Assembly (NCBI GenBank): GCA_010094025.1 | Contig: ML991809.1 | Coordinates: 239,215-303,214 of the forward strand | Length of the DNA: 64,000 bases | Source of the DNA: Viridothelium virens | Lineage: Eukaryota; Ascomycota; Dothideomycetes; Trypetheliales; Trypetheliaceae | Direction of reading: 5' to 3' | In this document: in pieces, positions 45,963 to 57,000 of the stretch | How the letters are laid out: each line of letters opens with the position of its first letter | Numbering within the stretch: position 1 is the stretch's first letter | The notes under the pieces: generated by a model | What the model was told of the DNA's origin: nothing | Seen by the model: the letters and a program-made list of their open reading frames with translations, nothing else | Database searches by the model: none | Translations under genes and position numbers: made by a program

Positions 45963-47287
45963 TCACAGCTGATTCGTCGCTTCCACAAACGCCTCCCACT
46001 CCCTCAACGCCGCTCCGCTCTCAATCGCCCATCTTGCCCTACGTACCCCCTCTTTCCATCTCCCTCCGCCAGGCCCTCGCTCACTGACCACCCGGCCATC
46101 ATCACCAGACCCCATATAGCTCTCATTAGCGTCACAAATACCACTAATTACAAGGAGGGCGGCAGTGTTGATCAGCACAAAGTGTAGAATAGGGTTGTCG
46201 GATGATAGACTGTTGCGAAGTATCCGCAAAAGTATCTCGGCATTTTCGTGAGGTTCTTTGCCCGGAGAGACGTCTGCAAGGGCGTGCGAAGGAAAGCCGA
46301 AGTCAGCGGGTGACAGTGAGAACTCTTCGATCTCGACGTCGCCTGCACCACCCTTGGTCGCTCTTTCGACGAGCCTCCAGCAGAGTGTTCTTCCCGCGCA
46401 TGAGATCTCGTCGAGCTCCTCTTCGCCGCATACGACCATTGCTTTTTTCACCCCAGACAGCCGCAACGCCTCGGCAAAGGTCCTTCCAAGATCTCGTCGG
46501 GCTACTCCTACCACTCTTGCTTCGATCAAGCCTGTGTCATGGACTGGATTGGCAAGCGGTCCAAGCAGGTTGAAAATTGTGCGCCAACCCAATTCCTTCC
46601 GTATCGGTGCAACGTAGCGCATGCCCGGATGAAAATGCGGTGCGAACAGGAATGCGTAATTTGTTTTCTCGTACAGCGACGGTAGGTGTTCAGGCGTGAC
46701 GGCAGCTAACTTGGGAGGTTGAGGCGCGGTTGACTCTAGCAAGTCTGCGGATCCGGATTTTGAAGTTGAAGCCCGGTTTCCGTGTTTGGAAAGAAGTAGT
46801 AGAGGAGAGGCGAGAATGGATGAGGTGGTACTGACGTTGAACGTGCTGTGCGAGTCACCTCCTGTGCCGACGATATCACACTGATGGAGATGTCGTGTTA
46901 ATTCTTAAGGTCCGAAAGAGGTCTCATAATTCTATGATATATTGGACATACCAAATATCCATGATATCCTCCTGTTGCTTTAGACTCTCCCCTCCTTTTA
47001 ACTGCCTTTTCCAAAGCCTTCGTGTCAATCCGTGCGGCTGCATTCCTCATCGCCGCTGCGCTTAGTGCAATCACATCCGCCTTCCTGTCCTCGCCCGTGA
47101 AATGCAGAGCTGTGAGAAGGGCTCCAGTCTGTACGGAAGAAAGAGAGTTTGTGAAAATGTGTGAGATCGCAGCGGCAACTTCAGATGCAGTCACCGGCGG
47201 ATCAGCCTTTGGCGGCGAGGGCCAGAGGCGGCGGAGGAGGGGAGTGATGGTGACGATTTTAGGTACCGTTTCCGTGGCTTGCGACAT
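45963..47287 (-). CDS. TRP4: Anthranilate phosphoribosyltransferase (tryptophan synthesis)
   Basis: Two exons (47287-46952 and 46880-45963; 71-nt intron GTATGT...CAG) encode 417 residues. The enzyme transfers the phosphoribosyl group of PRPP to anthranilate, the second committed step of tryptophan biosynthesis. The join restores GYHGYLCDIVGTGGDSHSTF, containing the PRPP-binding GTGGDS loop. Further blocks are KHGNRASTSKSGSADLLES, YAFLFAPHFHPGMRYVAPIR and ELGWRTIFNLLGPLANPV, all typical. The N-terminal helical domain (ASEVAAAISHIFTNSLSSVQ) is also present. The C-terminus ends in variable sequence after HFVLINTAALLVISGICD, interrupted by a Gly-rich insert (SGDDGRVVSERGPGGGRW). Divergent from RRP44 with 284 bases between starts. 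Confidence 0.95.
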
Positions 47288-47571
47288 CTTTGATGATAAG
47301 TCTTCAGAATTATATGCTATGAAACTGCATGCGACCCGAAAGGGCCGATTGCTAAGCTTTCACCTCATGGTTTTGGTATTTGGTGAACAATATTGAGTTT
47401 TCCTTCATTGATGTTTTTGTGGGCGGTGAGACGCGGGGTGACGCGACCCTTCGAATCTGCGATTTTTGCCATCACACTCCAATTCTCAGCAAGTATTATG
47501 CTTTACATCTAGGACCAAGTCCTTTTAGCCAAGCACCGTCTTCTATCGTTTCAGAGAAGCACGTCGAGATC
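47288..47571. promoter_or_regulatory. Divergent promoter region TRP4 / RRP44
   Basis: Only 284 bases separate the two start codons. A Gcn4/CPC1-like site would be expected for an amino acid gene, but no clear TGACTCA was seen on reading. Confidence 0.4.
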
Positions 47572-50500
47572 ATGACAAGCCTTAAAAGATCTTATGATCC
47601 CGGCAATGCGCCAAACCTTTCCAGTAAAGTCTACGTTAGAACGACCAGAGCCGGCAAGGTACAAAAGATCGTTCGGGAATTGTACTTGAGGCGAGATATT
47701 CCATGTTCCTCACGGCTCTGCTCCGCATGTCTGGACGTTGCGCCAACAGATTATCGGAATAAAGGTAGGTTTGCGTAGCTGCTATTGATCTATCGGTCGC
47801 TCATGGAAATAAGTTGCTCCCTTCGTTCTCTCGGCAACACCAGCTGCAACGAAATCATTTCCGAACGGTCACTATCTGGTTCCCGACACCAATGCTTTCA
47901 TTAATGGTATGGACCTCTTCGAGCTTCAGACAGGATTTCATGACGTTATTGTCCTCCAAACAGTCCTGGAAGAAGTTAAGAATAGATCTTTACCGCTGTA
48001 CCATCGCCTGACTAGCCTAACAAGGAATGAAAGCAAACGCTTCTATGTTTTCTTCAATGAATTTCGACAAGAGACCTATGCAGCCAGAGACCGTGACGAG
48101 ACTATCAACGATCGTAACGATCGCGCTGTTCGAATGGCAGTCAAGTGGTATGGCGAGCATCTGCAACAAGCAGTTAAGGCCAGAAAGTCGAGCCGATGCC
48201 CTTCGATAGTGATGATAAGCGATGACAAAGAAAATCTACGCAAAGCAAGAAAGGAAAACATTGCTGCAACATCTCGTATGTTACCCCTATGAATTTGTGT
48301 CTTTCCAAAAAGCAATCGCTGACCCTGAAATGCAGTATTCAAATATATCGAAGGTCTCGATGAAGCGGACAAATTGCTCGACATGATAAGCGTAGGCCAG
48401 GAACAGCGAGACAATAGACTTGATAAAGCCGCGCTCATCTATCCTGAATATTTTTCACTCTCGAAACTACTTACAGGGATTAAAAGTGAGGTCCTGCATC
48501 AAGGTACCTTTACAGTCTCGCCATACAATTATCTGGAGGGCTCAGTACATGTTCCGGCTTTCAATAGAGCACTCCTCGTTCTGGGGCGAGAAAACAGTAA
48601 TCGCGCTGTTTCAGGCGACGTTGTGGTTGTTGAAGTACTCCCTAAAGATCAATGGAAAGCGCCATCATCGAAACTCGTTGATGAGGAAACTGTCAACAAG
48701 AACGAAAATCCAGAAGTGGAAGAAGCAGAGACAATAGTCTCTGAGCTTGAGAGGAAGGCTCTCCAAGAAGAAGTCAAGAAGACCCACGGCACCAATGCAG
48801 AAGGCCATGCGCAGCCTACGGCGCGCGTCGTGGGGGTCATCAAGAGGAATTGGAGACACTACGTCGGACATATTGACAAGGATTCTGTGCGGGACCCTGC
48901 AAACCAGACTAGAACACAACAAACTGTATTTCTTATACCCATGGACAAGCGCATACCAAAAATTCGGATCCGGACACGGCAGGCAGGGCAATTACTGGGA
49001 CAGCGCATCTTAGTTACCATTGACTCTTGGGATCGAGACTCGCGCTATCCCGTTGGACACTTTGTGCGATCATTAGGAGAGTTAGAAACAAAAGGAGCCG
49101 AGACAGAAGCCCTTCTCCTCGAATATGATGTACAATACCGGCCTTTCCCCAAGACAGTTTTGGATTGCCTACCGCCGGAAGGCCATGACTGGAGAGTCCC
49201 TGCGGACACCAATGACTTGGGCTGGGAAAGCAGGCGAGATCTTAGAGATCTATTAGTATGCAGCATTGATCCACCAGGATGTGTAGACATCGACGACGCT
49301 CTCCATGCACGGAAAATGCCGAATGGAAACTTTGAAGTTGGTGTGCACATTGCCGATGTCTCGCATTTTGTTAGATCTAACAATGCCATGGACGACGAGG
49401 CAAGCATGCGCGGGACAACGGTGTATCTCGTAGATAAGCGTATCGACATGCTACCAACCCTGCTTGGAACCGATCTATGCTCTTTGAAGCCATATGTTGA
49501 GCGATATGCCTTTTCAGTGCTTTGGGAGATCACAGCTGATGCTGTTGTGGTCAAGTCCGACTTCGTAAAATCCGTCATTCGCTCACGTGAGGCCTTCAGC
49601 TACGAACAGGCTCAGATTCGAATCGACAACAAATCGCAGAAAGATGATCTTACTCAAGGGATGAGGACATTAATGATGCTGTCGAAAAAACTTCGCCAGA
49701 ATCGAATGGATGCCGGAGCTTTGAATCTTGCAAGCCCAGAAGTTCGCGTACAAACAGAATCGGAAACTTCAGATCCAATGGATGTACAGACAAAGCAAAT
49801 GCTTGATACAAACTCCCTCGTCGAAGAATTCATGTTGCTCGCTAATATCAGCGTCGCAAGGAAGATCTACGACGCTTTCCCACAGACCGCACTGCTCCGT
49901 AGACACGGAGCTCCACCAAGAACCAATTTTGAGGAATTGCAAAACCAGCTCATGGTCAAGAAAGATATGGAGCTACGCACAGAAAGCTCAAAAGCCGTTG
50001 CAGAGTCTCTCGATACGTGTATTGACCCTTCCAACCCTTTTTTCAATACTCTTGTTCGGATCATGGCCACTCGCTGCATGATGTCGGCTGAATACTTCTG
50101 TTCCGGGACCCAGGCCGAACCGGAATTTCGACACTACGGCTTAGCAAGCGAAATCTATACACATTTTACCAGCCCAATCCGCCGGTACGCCGATCTGGAA
50201 GCCCACCGGCAACTTGCGGCAGCGATAGGATACGAGCAACTCGACGCGAGCTTACAAAGCAGACATAAATTGGAGGGGGTCTGCAAGAATCTAAATGTCA
50301 GGCATCGCAACGCGCAAATGGCGGGAAGAGCGAGCGTTGAATATTACGTCGGACAGGCTTTGAAAGGAAAGGTACTTGATGAGGAAGGCTTCGTGATGAA
50401 GGTTTTCTCCAATGGTTTCGTCGTCTTCGTTCCCAGGTTTGGTATCGAAGGACTCATTCGGTTGAGAGACCTCGGCACGCCCGAGCCTGCAGGCGCATTT

Positions 50501-50638
50501 GACGCTGAGAATTATCGGCTTACTATCACGGGATCAAGGAATGTGACAATCGATCTGTTTGAAAAGGTCACGATTAGAATCAGCGATGAGCGGGAGGAGT
50601 CTACGGGGAAGCGGAAGATTAAGCTACGACTCGTATAA
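47572..50638 (+). CDS. RRP44: RRP44/DIS3, catalytic exosome ribonuclease
   Basis: Three exons (47572-47764, 47814-48275, 48336-50638; introns 49 and 60 nt) encode 985 residues. The start MTSLKRSYD and the cysteine-containing CR3 region (CSSRLCSACLDVAP) match fungal Rrp44. A PIN endonuclease domain follows (LVPDTNAFINGMDLFE; QTVLEEVKNRSLPLYHRLTS; ISDDKENLRKA). Cold-shock domains lead to the RNB exonuclease domain with the metal-binding motif SIDPPGCVDIDDALH near residue 530 and YTHFTSPIRRYADL later. An S1-type C-terminus ends the protein (VMKVFSNGFVVFVPRFGIEG). It is the processive 3'-5' nuclease of nuclear and cytoplasmic exosomes. All visible catalytic Asp residues are intact. The short first intron (49 nt) sits before VAPFVLSATPAATKSF. 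Confidence 0.97.
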
Positions 50639-51688
50639 GGCCTAGAGTGATTTTGAAGTCGCACGAAAGCCTTAATCCTGTTTACAGGCTGAAGATGTTT
50701 CAAGAGCTAGGAGTAAGACTGGCTTCAATGGACATTTTGTCATATTGTTGTCATGCAACTCTATGCAGCGTGCCCATGGCAATGCAGTACCACTTCACTG
50801 TAACCATTTTAGCCGGCCTCCCGTCGGAGTCCTGCCATTCCAGCAGTCTATGGTGAGATTTCTTGTAGTATCGCTTCCCTGCATCTTTCTCCGTGACTGC
50901 AGATGTGGCAGCGCCTAACGGGGAGACGGGTACTTTACCTTCGTTGCATTTAACCAGCTCGTTTTCCAAGGTCTTCTTACCGATGGAACTTCCTCGGTCG
51001 ACAGCATCGATAAAACCTGTTTTCCGCTGGAGCGGCTTGACTGGCTTCCTAACCCAAGCCAAGGATGATTTTTGTCGATCTTGCTGCGCCTCATGTGGCA
51101 AACTGTGGCTGGTGATAATGACCGGCTTTCGAGCGAACATGCGGAACAGATGTGGCGAACCACAGTATTTTAAAGGGTGTGGATCGTCCTAATCCTTGAT
51201 TCCTCGTCAGTCTCTCACCTCAAACCACGCCGCACGTGCGGGGTGATGAACCAAGCCATCACTAAACCCTTGCTGACGGATACTAGAGTTTTGACTTTCC
51301 GAGCGCTCACAATGGTTACCGGTACGTAGATCAACCGACTCGTTGCAGCTATCAGACCTGCTTTGGGTCAAAAGTAGAGTAGATCTATCAAACAGGGAAG
51401 TCTAGCTTTCTCTCTCGCGTCTTCTCATCTTGACACAGCCCCAATAGACCGAGGATCTTCGCCAAATTTCCTCAAAACACATTTCCGGCGTTGATGCCGA
51501 AATAATAGCTATAGATAGTTGCAGAGAATATGTTTCCATTGCCACCCGCGTAGACCACGATGAAAGGCTTCACATTGTCTCTCATCTCTTCAAATTTTTG
51601 AATCACGACCCTAATCTGAAAAAAAGTATTTTTCTGAAGTTCAATTGACTTTCTTTGACCCAGCACATGGGACTCTCAGAGGGTCTGC
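50639..51688. other. Intergenic with one possible small gene
   Basis: About 1.05 kb. The only candidate is the minus-strand ORF at 50751-51140, listed separately. The rest holds the RRP44 3' region and the promoter of the membrane protein gene. Confidence 0.45.
50751..51140 (-). CDS. Hypothetical 129-residue basic protein
   Basis: This single open frame starts MFARKPVIITSHSLPHEAQQ and contains IGKKTLENELVKCNEGKVPV and KRYYKKSHHRLLEWQDSDGR. It is basic, without a signal peptide or membrane segment, and has the mixed composition of a real soluble protein. I do not recognise a family. It is convergent with RRP44 (stop codons about 110 bases apart) and divergent from the next membrane protein gene. 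The alternative is a chance frame in 3' flanking DNA; competing plus-strand frames in the same place are less protein-like. Confidence 0.35.
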   Translation of the reverse strand: MFARKPVIITSHSLPHEAQQDRQKSSLAWVRKPVKPLQRKTGFIDAVDRGSSIGKKTLENELVKCNEGKVPVSPLGAATSAVTEKDAGKRYYKKSHHRLLEWQDSDGRPAKMVTVKWYCIAMGTLHRVA

Positions 51689-52978
51689 ATGAACATGGTT
51701 GCCCTTAATAGAAAGGCTGGGATAGCCTGCTTGTTGTTCACGTCTCTTATGAGCAAAGCGATAGCACAGACACCCTCAGAGCAACAGACTATCTCAAACC
51801 CAGGTTCACAAGCATCACCGACAAGTCCATTGGCTGCGAATCCATCAAGCGAGAGCTCTCCGGACAATAGCGGCATTATCTCTTCCTTGTGGGCTGGAGG
51901 TGAATCTTTATTGTCATCTCTCTATCCTTCCACCTCTATTGGGAACATTGCGACATTGACCTGGCCCACGAGTGTTGCAATAGGGTCTTCTACAGTCTCA
52001 GTGCCTCACTCATCCGTATCCCGCCCCTCTTCAACCAGCCCAACTGCTTCAAATACCGGGATATCTTCGAACAGCGCGTCTTCGAGCAGCGCATCTCCAA
52101 AAACTACAACACCTTCGAAGAGTGCGACATCATCACAAACTGCAACCTCTTCGTCAAATAGCGAAACATCTTCAGATTCTGCGGCATCCTCACCGAATAC
52201 AGCTCACGCAGTTGAGCCCACGCAAACCCCCTCGGATACTCAGCCGGTCCCTGTTAAAAAGTCTGATGACCACAAGAAGATCATTGGCATCGTCTTGGGC
52301 GTTGTCTTTGGCTTGATTCTTATTGCAGTTGCGATCTGTATTTTCTTGTTGTATCGGCGAAGGCGAAGAAGGCAACGCATACTCCGCCAATATGAATCAC
52401 CAGCTGGAGAATCGGAAATTCAGTCATGGAGGCAGCCAAGCAACAATATCCAGGTCAGCCAAGCTCCGGACAGGTACACGATGCTTGCACCCCCACCCAC
52501 ATCAAGGTACCAGCCGAGCACTCCTTATCAGAAACTCAACAATCCCTACCAAAACGATCAGGCTATCCAACACCTTGAGGGAGCTGCACCGTATGCTGCA
52601 CCGTACGAAAGTGCGGTAGGGGAACCTAATCCATTCTATACTGCGGAAGAGAGGCGAAGCCTGCGTGCAAATGGTCCTTTTTCAAACGACCATGCTCATT
52701 TGTCATACGACTCTGCCGAGCCGAACCGGCCACCGACGCCGTTCATGTCGGCTTTATTTCAAAATCCAACGAGGAAGCCACTACCACCGCGGAAGAGTCC
52801 CAACCGTGCTTCCTACAATGCCGTTCATTATCCGACAAATTCTGAGACCTCTGATTTCAATTTTGGATTTACGCAGTCAAAAGGTGATGATTTTGGAGAT
52901 TTGGGTGGCGCAGCGAACCATTCTGCGTCAGGAGAAGATTGGGATCAGCGTGCAGTTCACCCAGCGTATAGATCATAG
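51689..52978 (+). CDS. Mucin-like single-pass membrane protein (WSC/MID2-like layout)
   Basis: This intronless gene encodes 429 residues. It has an N-terminal signal peptide (about 1-26, LNRKAGIACLLFTSLMSKAI) and a Ser/Thr/Pro-rich ectodomain (about 27-195) likely to be O-mannosylated. One membrane segment (about 198-222, GIVLGVVFGLILIAVAICIF) is followed by the stop-transfer run RRRRRRQR and a 200-residue cytoplasmic tail rich in Pro, Tyr and Asn, with proline motifs such as RKPLPPRKSP. The layout matches fungal cell-wall stress sensors (Wsc, Mid2, Mtl1), but no cysteine-rich WSC domain is present, so only the architecture, not orthology, is claimed. The second in-frame ATG (MVALNRKAG, 51695) is an equally good start. 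Confidence 0.75.
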   Translation: MNMVALNRKAGIACLLFTSLMSKAIAQTPSEQQTISNPGSQASPTSPLAANPSSESSPDNSGIISSLWAGGESLLSSLYPSTSIGNIATLTWPTSVAIGSSTVSVPHSSVSRPSSTSPTASNTGISSNSASSSSASPKTTTPSKSATSSQTATSSSNSETSSDSAASSPNTAHAVEPTQTPSDTQPVPVKKSDDHKKIIGIVLGVVFGLILIAVAICIFLLYRRRRRRQRILRQYESPAGESEIQSWRQPSNNIQVSQAPDRYTMLAPPPTSRYQPSTPYQKLNNPYQNDQAIQHLEGAAPYAAPYESAVGEPNPFYTAEERRSLRANGPFSNDHAHLSYDSAEPNRPPTPFMSALFQNPTRKPLPPRKSPNRASYNAVHYPTNSETSDFNFGFTQSKGDDFGDLGGAANHSASGEDWDQRAVHPAYRS

Positions 52979-53492
52979 TAGCTTTCTCAGCTTTGACATC
53001 TTTTCAATGTCCGATTTGGTCTTTCGTTTACGATGATATCCAAGACTATGGGATGGTATACGACTTGATGGTCACGGCGTTCTTGGGTGTAACGAAAATT
53101 TTGTGAATTCAGCTTGGCCCTCGTGCTAGGGAGGTTTTTGCTATCGAGTCCACCAGTTTGAGTCTGGTTGTACATAGTTATTTCAGAGAATGACTCCTAA
53201 TAATCATTGGGGACGAATAGTAAGATGTTTAAACTCCTCCGCCTGCTTTGATTGGTGCGCATCACGACACGTCCGAGCTTCTCTCGCGCTCACCACGCGA
53301 GAATGTCATAACTCACCAGGGTCATCTACCCTTGCCTACTTACCTGCAAACCCACAATCACATCAACCATCATTGTACCCTCTCTAAATTGTGCGCCTTG
53401 CCTCCTGCTTTACCGCTGTTTTCCAAAAACGCACTTACATGCCACTCGATCGGTCATTTACCTCGGATCAAGCTTAGCTTTTCACCATCACC
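52979..53492. other. Spacer to APQ12, no gene recognised
   Basis: About 510 bases: 3' region of the membrane protein gene and pyrimidine-rich APQ12 promoter/leader. Two short plus-strand open frames end before the APQ12 start and lack features. Confidence 0.5.
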
Positions 53493-54061
53493 ATGGACTT
53501 CGTGCAAGGTAGATACCGAGACTACATCGCTTGCTGTCAATACAACATGCTGATGATCAATACTGCACAGACTGGGCGAACTATCTACACTATCTTACGT
53601 CGTCGCCACTTTCTCCCTTGTCGACTTACAGTTCTTACCTTCAAAGCCTCACGTCTTTCTCTACTCGCCTCAGCGCTTTCTTCTCACCGTTTCTGAACAA
53701 GCTTACCACGTCGCCTGACCTCGCGTCCATCGCCCTGCTTCTACTCACCCTCATCGCCAGTCTGGTCATCCTTGATATGCTCTGGCGAGCGGTCATTTAC
53801 TGGGTACGACTGTTCTTCAATTTGGTGTTCTGGGCATCAGCCGTAGGGCTGGGATTCTGGATGTGGAACAGGGGCCCGGATGGTGTCATTGAGGATATCG
53901 AGATGCTGATTGGTGTATGGAGCAAGGAGTATACGCACTGGAAGCAGAGGGCGGAGATGAGCGAGGCCTGGCGGAAGCAACAGTACGGAGGTACTTATGG
54001 GGGCAATCACGGTGGAGCAAATCGGCGGGGGCGGGGAACAAAAATGTCACAGTGGCGATGA
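53493..54061 (+). CDS. APQ12: APQ12-like nuclear envelope / nuclear pore assembly protein
   Basis: Two exons (53493-53508, 16 nt encoding MDFVQ; intron 53509-53570, 62 nt; exon 2 to 54061) encode 168 residues. The joined start MDFVQDWANYLHYLTSSPLS and the Ser/Leu-rich helix LQSLTSFSTRLSAFFSPFLN resemble fungal Apq12 proteins. Two membrane segments follow: LASIALLLLTLIASLVILDM and LFFNLVFWASAVGLGFWMW. In yeast, Apq12 sits in the nuclear envelope/ER and supports nuclear pore assembly and membrane homeostasis. The C-terminus is Gly/Arg-rich (YGGTYGGNHGGANRRGRG). Without the splice the only available start would be at a non-ATG position or inside the frame, so the small first exon is well supported. 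Confidence 0.75.
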
Positions 54062-57000
54062 CGAGCCAAATATCCGGATCGGAATACTGAAGCTGTCGTG
54101 CCGGTGGGAGGCAAGGTGCAGCTGCGTGCGGCAACAGTTGCTGTAGTACACTGCGCTGCGCCTGACTCATGATTCTCAAGGATTTGATATTGAAGCCACT
54201 TTAGCGTAGCATCATGGCATGGTCTGGGGATGGGATAGCAGCTCTGACTATCGGATACTGGGACGCACCTCACTGACACAATGGGTTCGGCATCCTACTT
54301 CTGCACTCGAGACCTGCTGACTCTCGTATTGGCAATAAAGATAACGGGATGTCCCCAGTCTCCACAAATACAACGACACGACCATGACGCGAAAAAGTTG
54401 TACGCGTCGGGCTGATCGGCAAATAGTTTATGGATGATGATTTTCGATCTACCAATCTTGGCTTCCATATGCACATCATGGTCACGTTGAGTTGGAAAAG
54501 TGGGCAGATTCCAAAACTGTGTACGAAACCGACTGGAGATTTTCCCCACTTGACGCCATTCTCATGTGGCTCCAAGGATATACTAATTGCATGGTTGACG
54601 GCTCGGGGCGGTACCAAACATATTTATCACGACCGCTGCTGTGGGACTGTAATAAAAGTCTATTCTAGAATCCTGAACCTTGGAAATGGTGATTTGGATT
54701 CCAGAGAAACTCTACCCTGATACCTTGGAATAGGAGCACTAAGCCTATTTTGCATCGGGTCCGGTCTTGGTCAGTCTGATTTCCCTTCCCTACGGCAAGT
54801 TCCGAATGTTGAAGAGCCTCGTAAATCAAACGTTCATCATAATGTCTAGGACAAGCCTGGAAAGACTCGAGTATGCGTACAATAGCCTCAGGCTTTGTGG
54901 AACGGAGTGGTGGCTGCGTCCTCGAACATGTCATGTCGTTGGGCGATGATCCTTTCTTCAATCTCTTCTCACACCATTCTTGTCGGGCTTAATACTCCAA
55001 AAAAAGGTCACATGGACGAATGTACGCCCTCCTACCCACATTAGAGACTGTGATTCATTAGCGGGCTTCGCAAGCAGCGTGGCTGAACAGTCGTCACCTT
55101 TTCAGCTTAGCCAAGACGCACTGCATATTGAGACGACGGTTTCATACGCAGACTGCAGATGGCAATGTAGGTAGCACTTCAGATTCTTCAGTCCCAACGT
55201 CTTGTAGTTCCTAACTCGTAACATTACGCGTTGGTAGTCATATCAATTAACTCGGATTTCAAAGATGCATAATTAATCCCGCCCTAATGTCGACCGGGTT
55301 CGTAATCCTGGTAGGCTTTCCGCCCCGGGTCCCTGTACGTTTCCGACTCCATCGTTGTAAGGAGTCTGAAGTGATATCTGCTGCCTGCCAGGCCCCCCGT
55401 CCCCCGATTCCAAACTTTCTTCACGGGCCAAAGCTTCGACGTCGTATGAAAACGGCAACCCCAAGAGATAGTTCCACGATTCATCCCATCCTGGCATTTT
55501 TTGAGGACAAAGACAGTCGCATGGGCGCGATCGAGGTAGGCTATTGGCTCACTTACGCAATTCCCTCCGGATCAGGGCCCCCCCGGTCGGAAAAGCGAGC
55601 ATATGACTGCACTGGATCATGATCTGAGACATCCCACCGTTACACGGTACCAGCCGGGTGTAGCTAGCGTGCCGGTCCAGTTTCTCTGTAACCATTTTCC
55701 GCAAGCTGCAGGCAGAACTTCTCTCTCATGAGGGCGTGTGCGTCTTCGTGATGACGAAGAACGATGGAAAAGGCGTGAATGCTTCATCCGAAGATCCGCA
55801 GCATGGTTCTCGACGTTAGCGCACAGCCAAGCGAGACGTGAGTCAAAACGCGGCGGTTCGGCTCCGTGACTGATTATGGATCTCACCTAGTCCGATTAGG
55901 CCAGTCTGCCTTCTCGCTGTATTCTTACTGGAGGTAGTTGGAGGTGAGTCGGCAACTTGTCCCAAGTAGTCAACGGTGAGGACGAGTTGGCCAGTCTCCT
56001 TATTTCCTTATAGGGAGCAGGGGAGGGCCAACAGGGCGGGCGCATGGGCGTGTTACTGCCATCCTCAAACGCCAACTTTCTTTACGGCTTTTACGAGCTG
56101 CAGCTAAGGCATGGGTACAGCAGTCATCTCAACAAGCAAAGGGAGCTTCTGCTAGGCCGATCTAGAAGGCTGGATGAGTGGCGCTCGCGGACATGGGGTT
56201 GATCCTGGGCAGCACGCGCCTTCTGCTCGGCCCGTCTGGCTGTGATGAGCATATTGCTTCACTAGCGTGCAGACGACAGGCGGCGCGGGAGCATCTCGCG
56301 CTTTGGCGATGGCCAGCAGTTGCCACGATCTTCAGCGGTGGGGAAGACGGCGGCCGATGTAACAAAGCAGTTTCAAGTAAGGGCAGACTCGCACGACTCG
56401 TCCACTTCGACGGCTCTTCTCAGCCTAATTCCTTCGCGTGATAGCGCCATTAGACTTCGGTTACAGCGGGAACTCCGCCTCCGACCCTGGCTCATTGTTG
56501 CCGTCATGATCTTGGGCGAGGGTCGTGGGCACTGTGGGGATTGGTGGAACCGTCCCAAAGGACCAGAAGGACCAGAGAGACCAGCTTGGCCCGCACATGC
56601 ATCGCGGTGCATCGTCTGCAGTCCCTAACTAGCCACCTGCTTCAACGCGCCCTGATTCGATCATGCCCGAGACCCCTCTTCGCTCGACAGCCAAAGGGCG
56701 CTTCGCTCGAGCAATCACGAGCCAACCGCGCTCGGCAGGATTCCCTGTCCGTCTGCTAGGCCTAGCTGCGAGCGAGGTGGGGGGAGGGGGGCGTTTTTTT
56801 CTTTTCGAGGCAGAGGCTCTATTGCAGGCCGTATCTCTCTATTCTTGCCCTCGACTTGGGGGCATGTCGATGGGGCGGGAGTCAAGGTTAGGGTGGCTAC
56901 TAGATGGGCCCTCAATGCCAGGTAATCTCTGGGCCGAATCCGATACGACCGGCTCGAGCTGCCAACCTGTCGCATCAACCAGCATCACTTTACCAACGCG

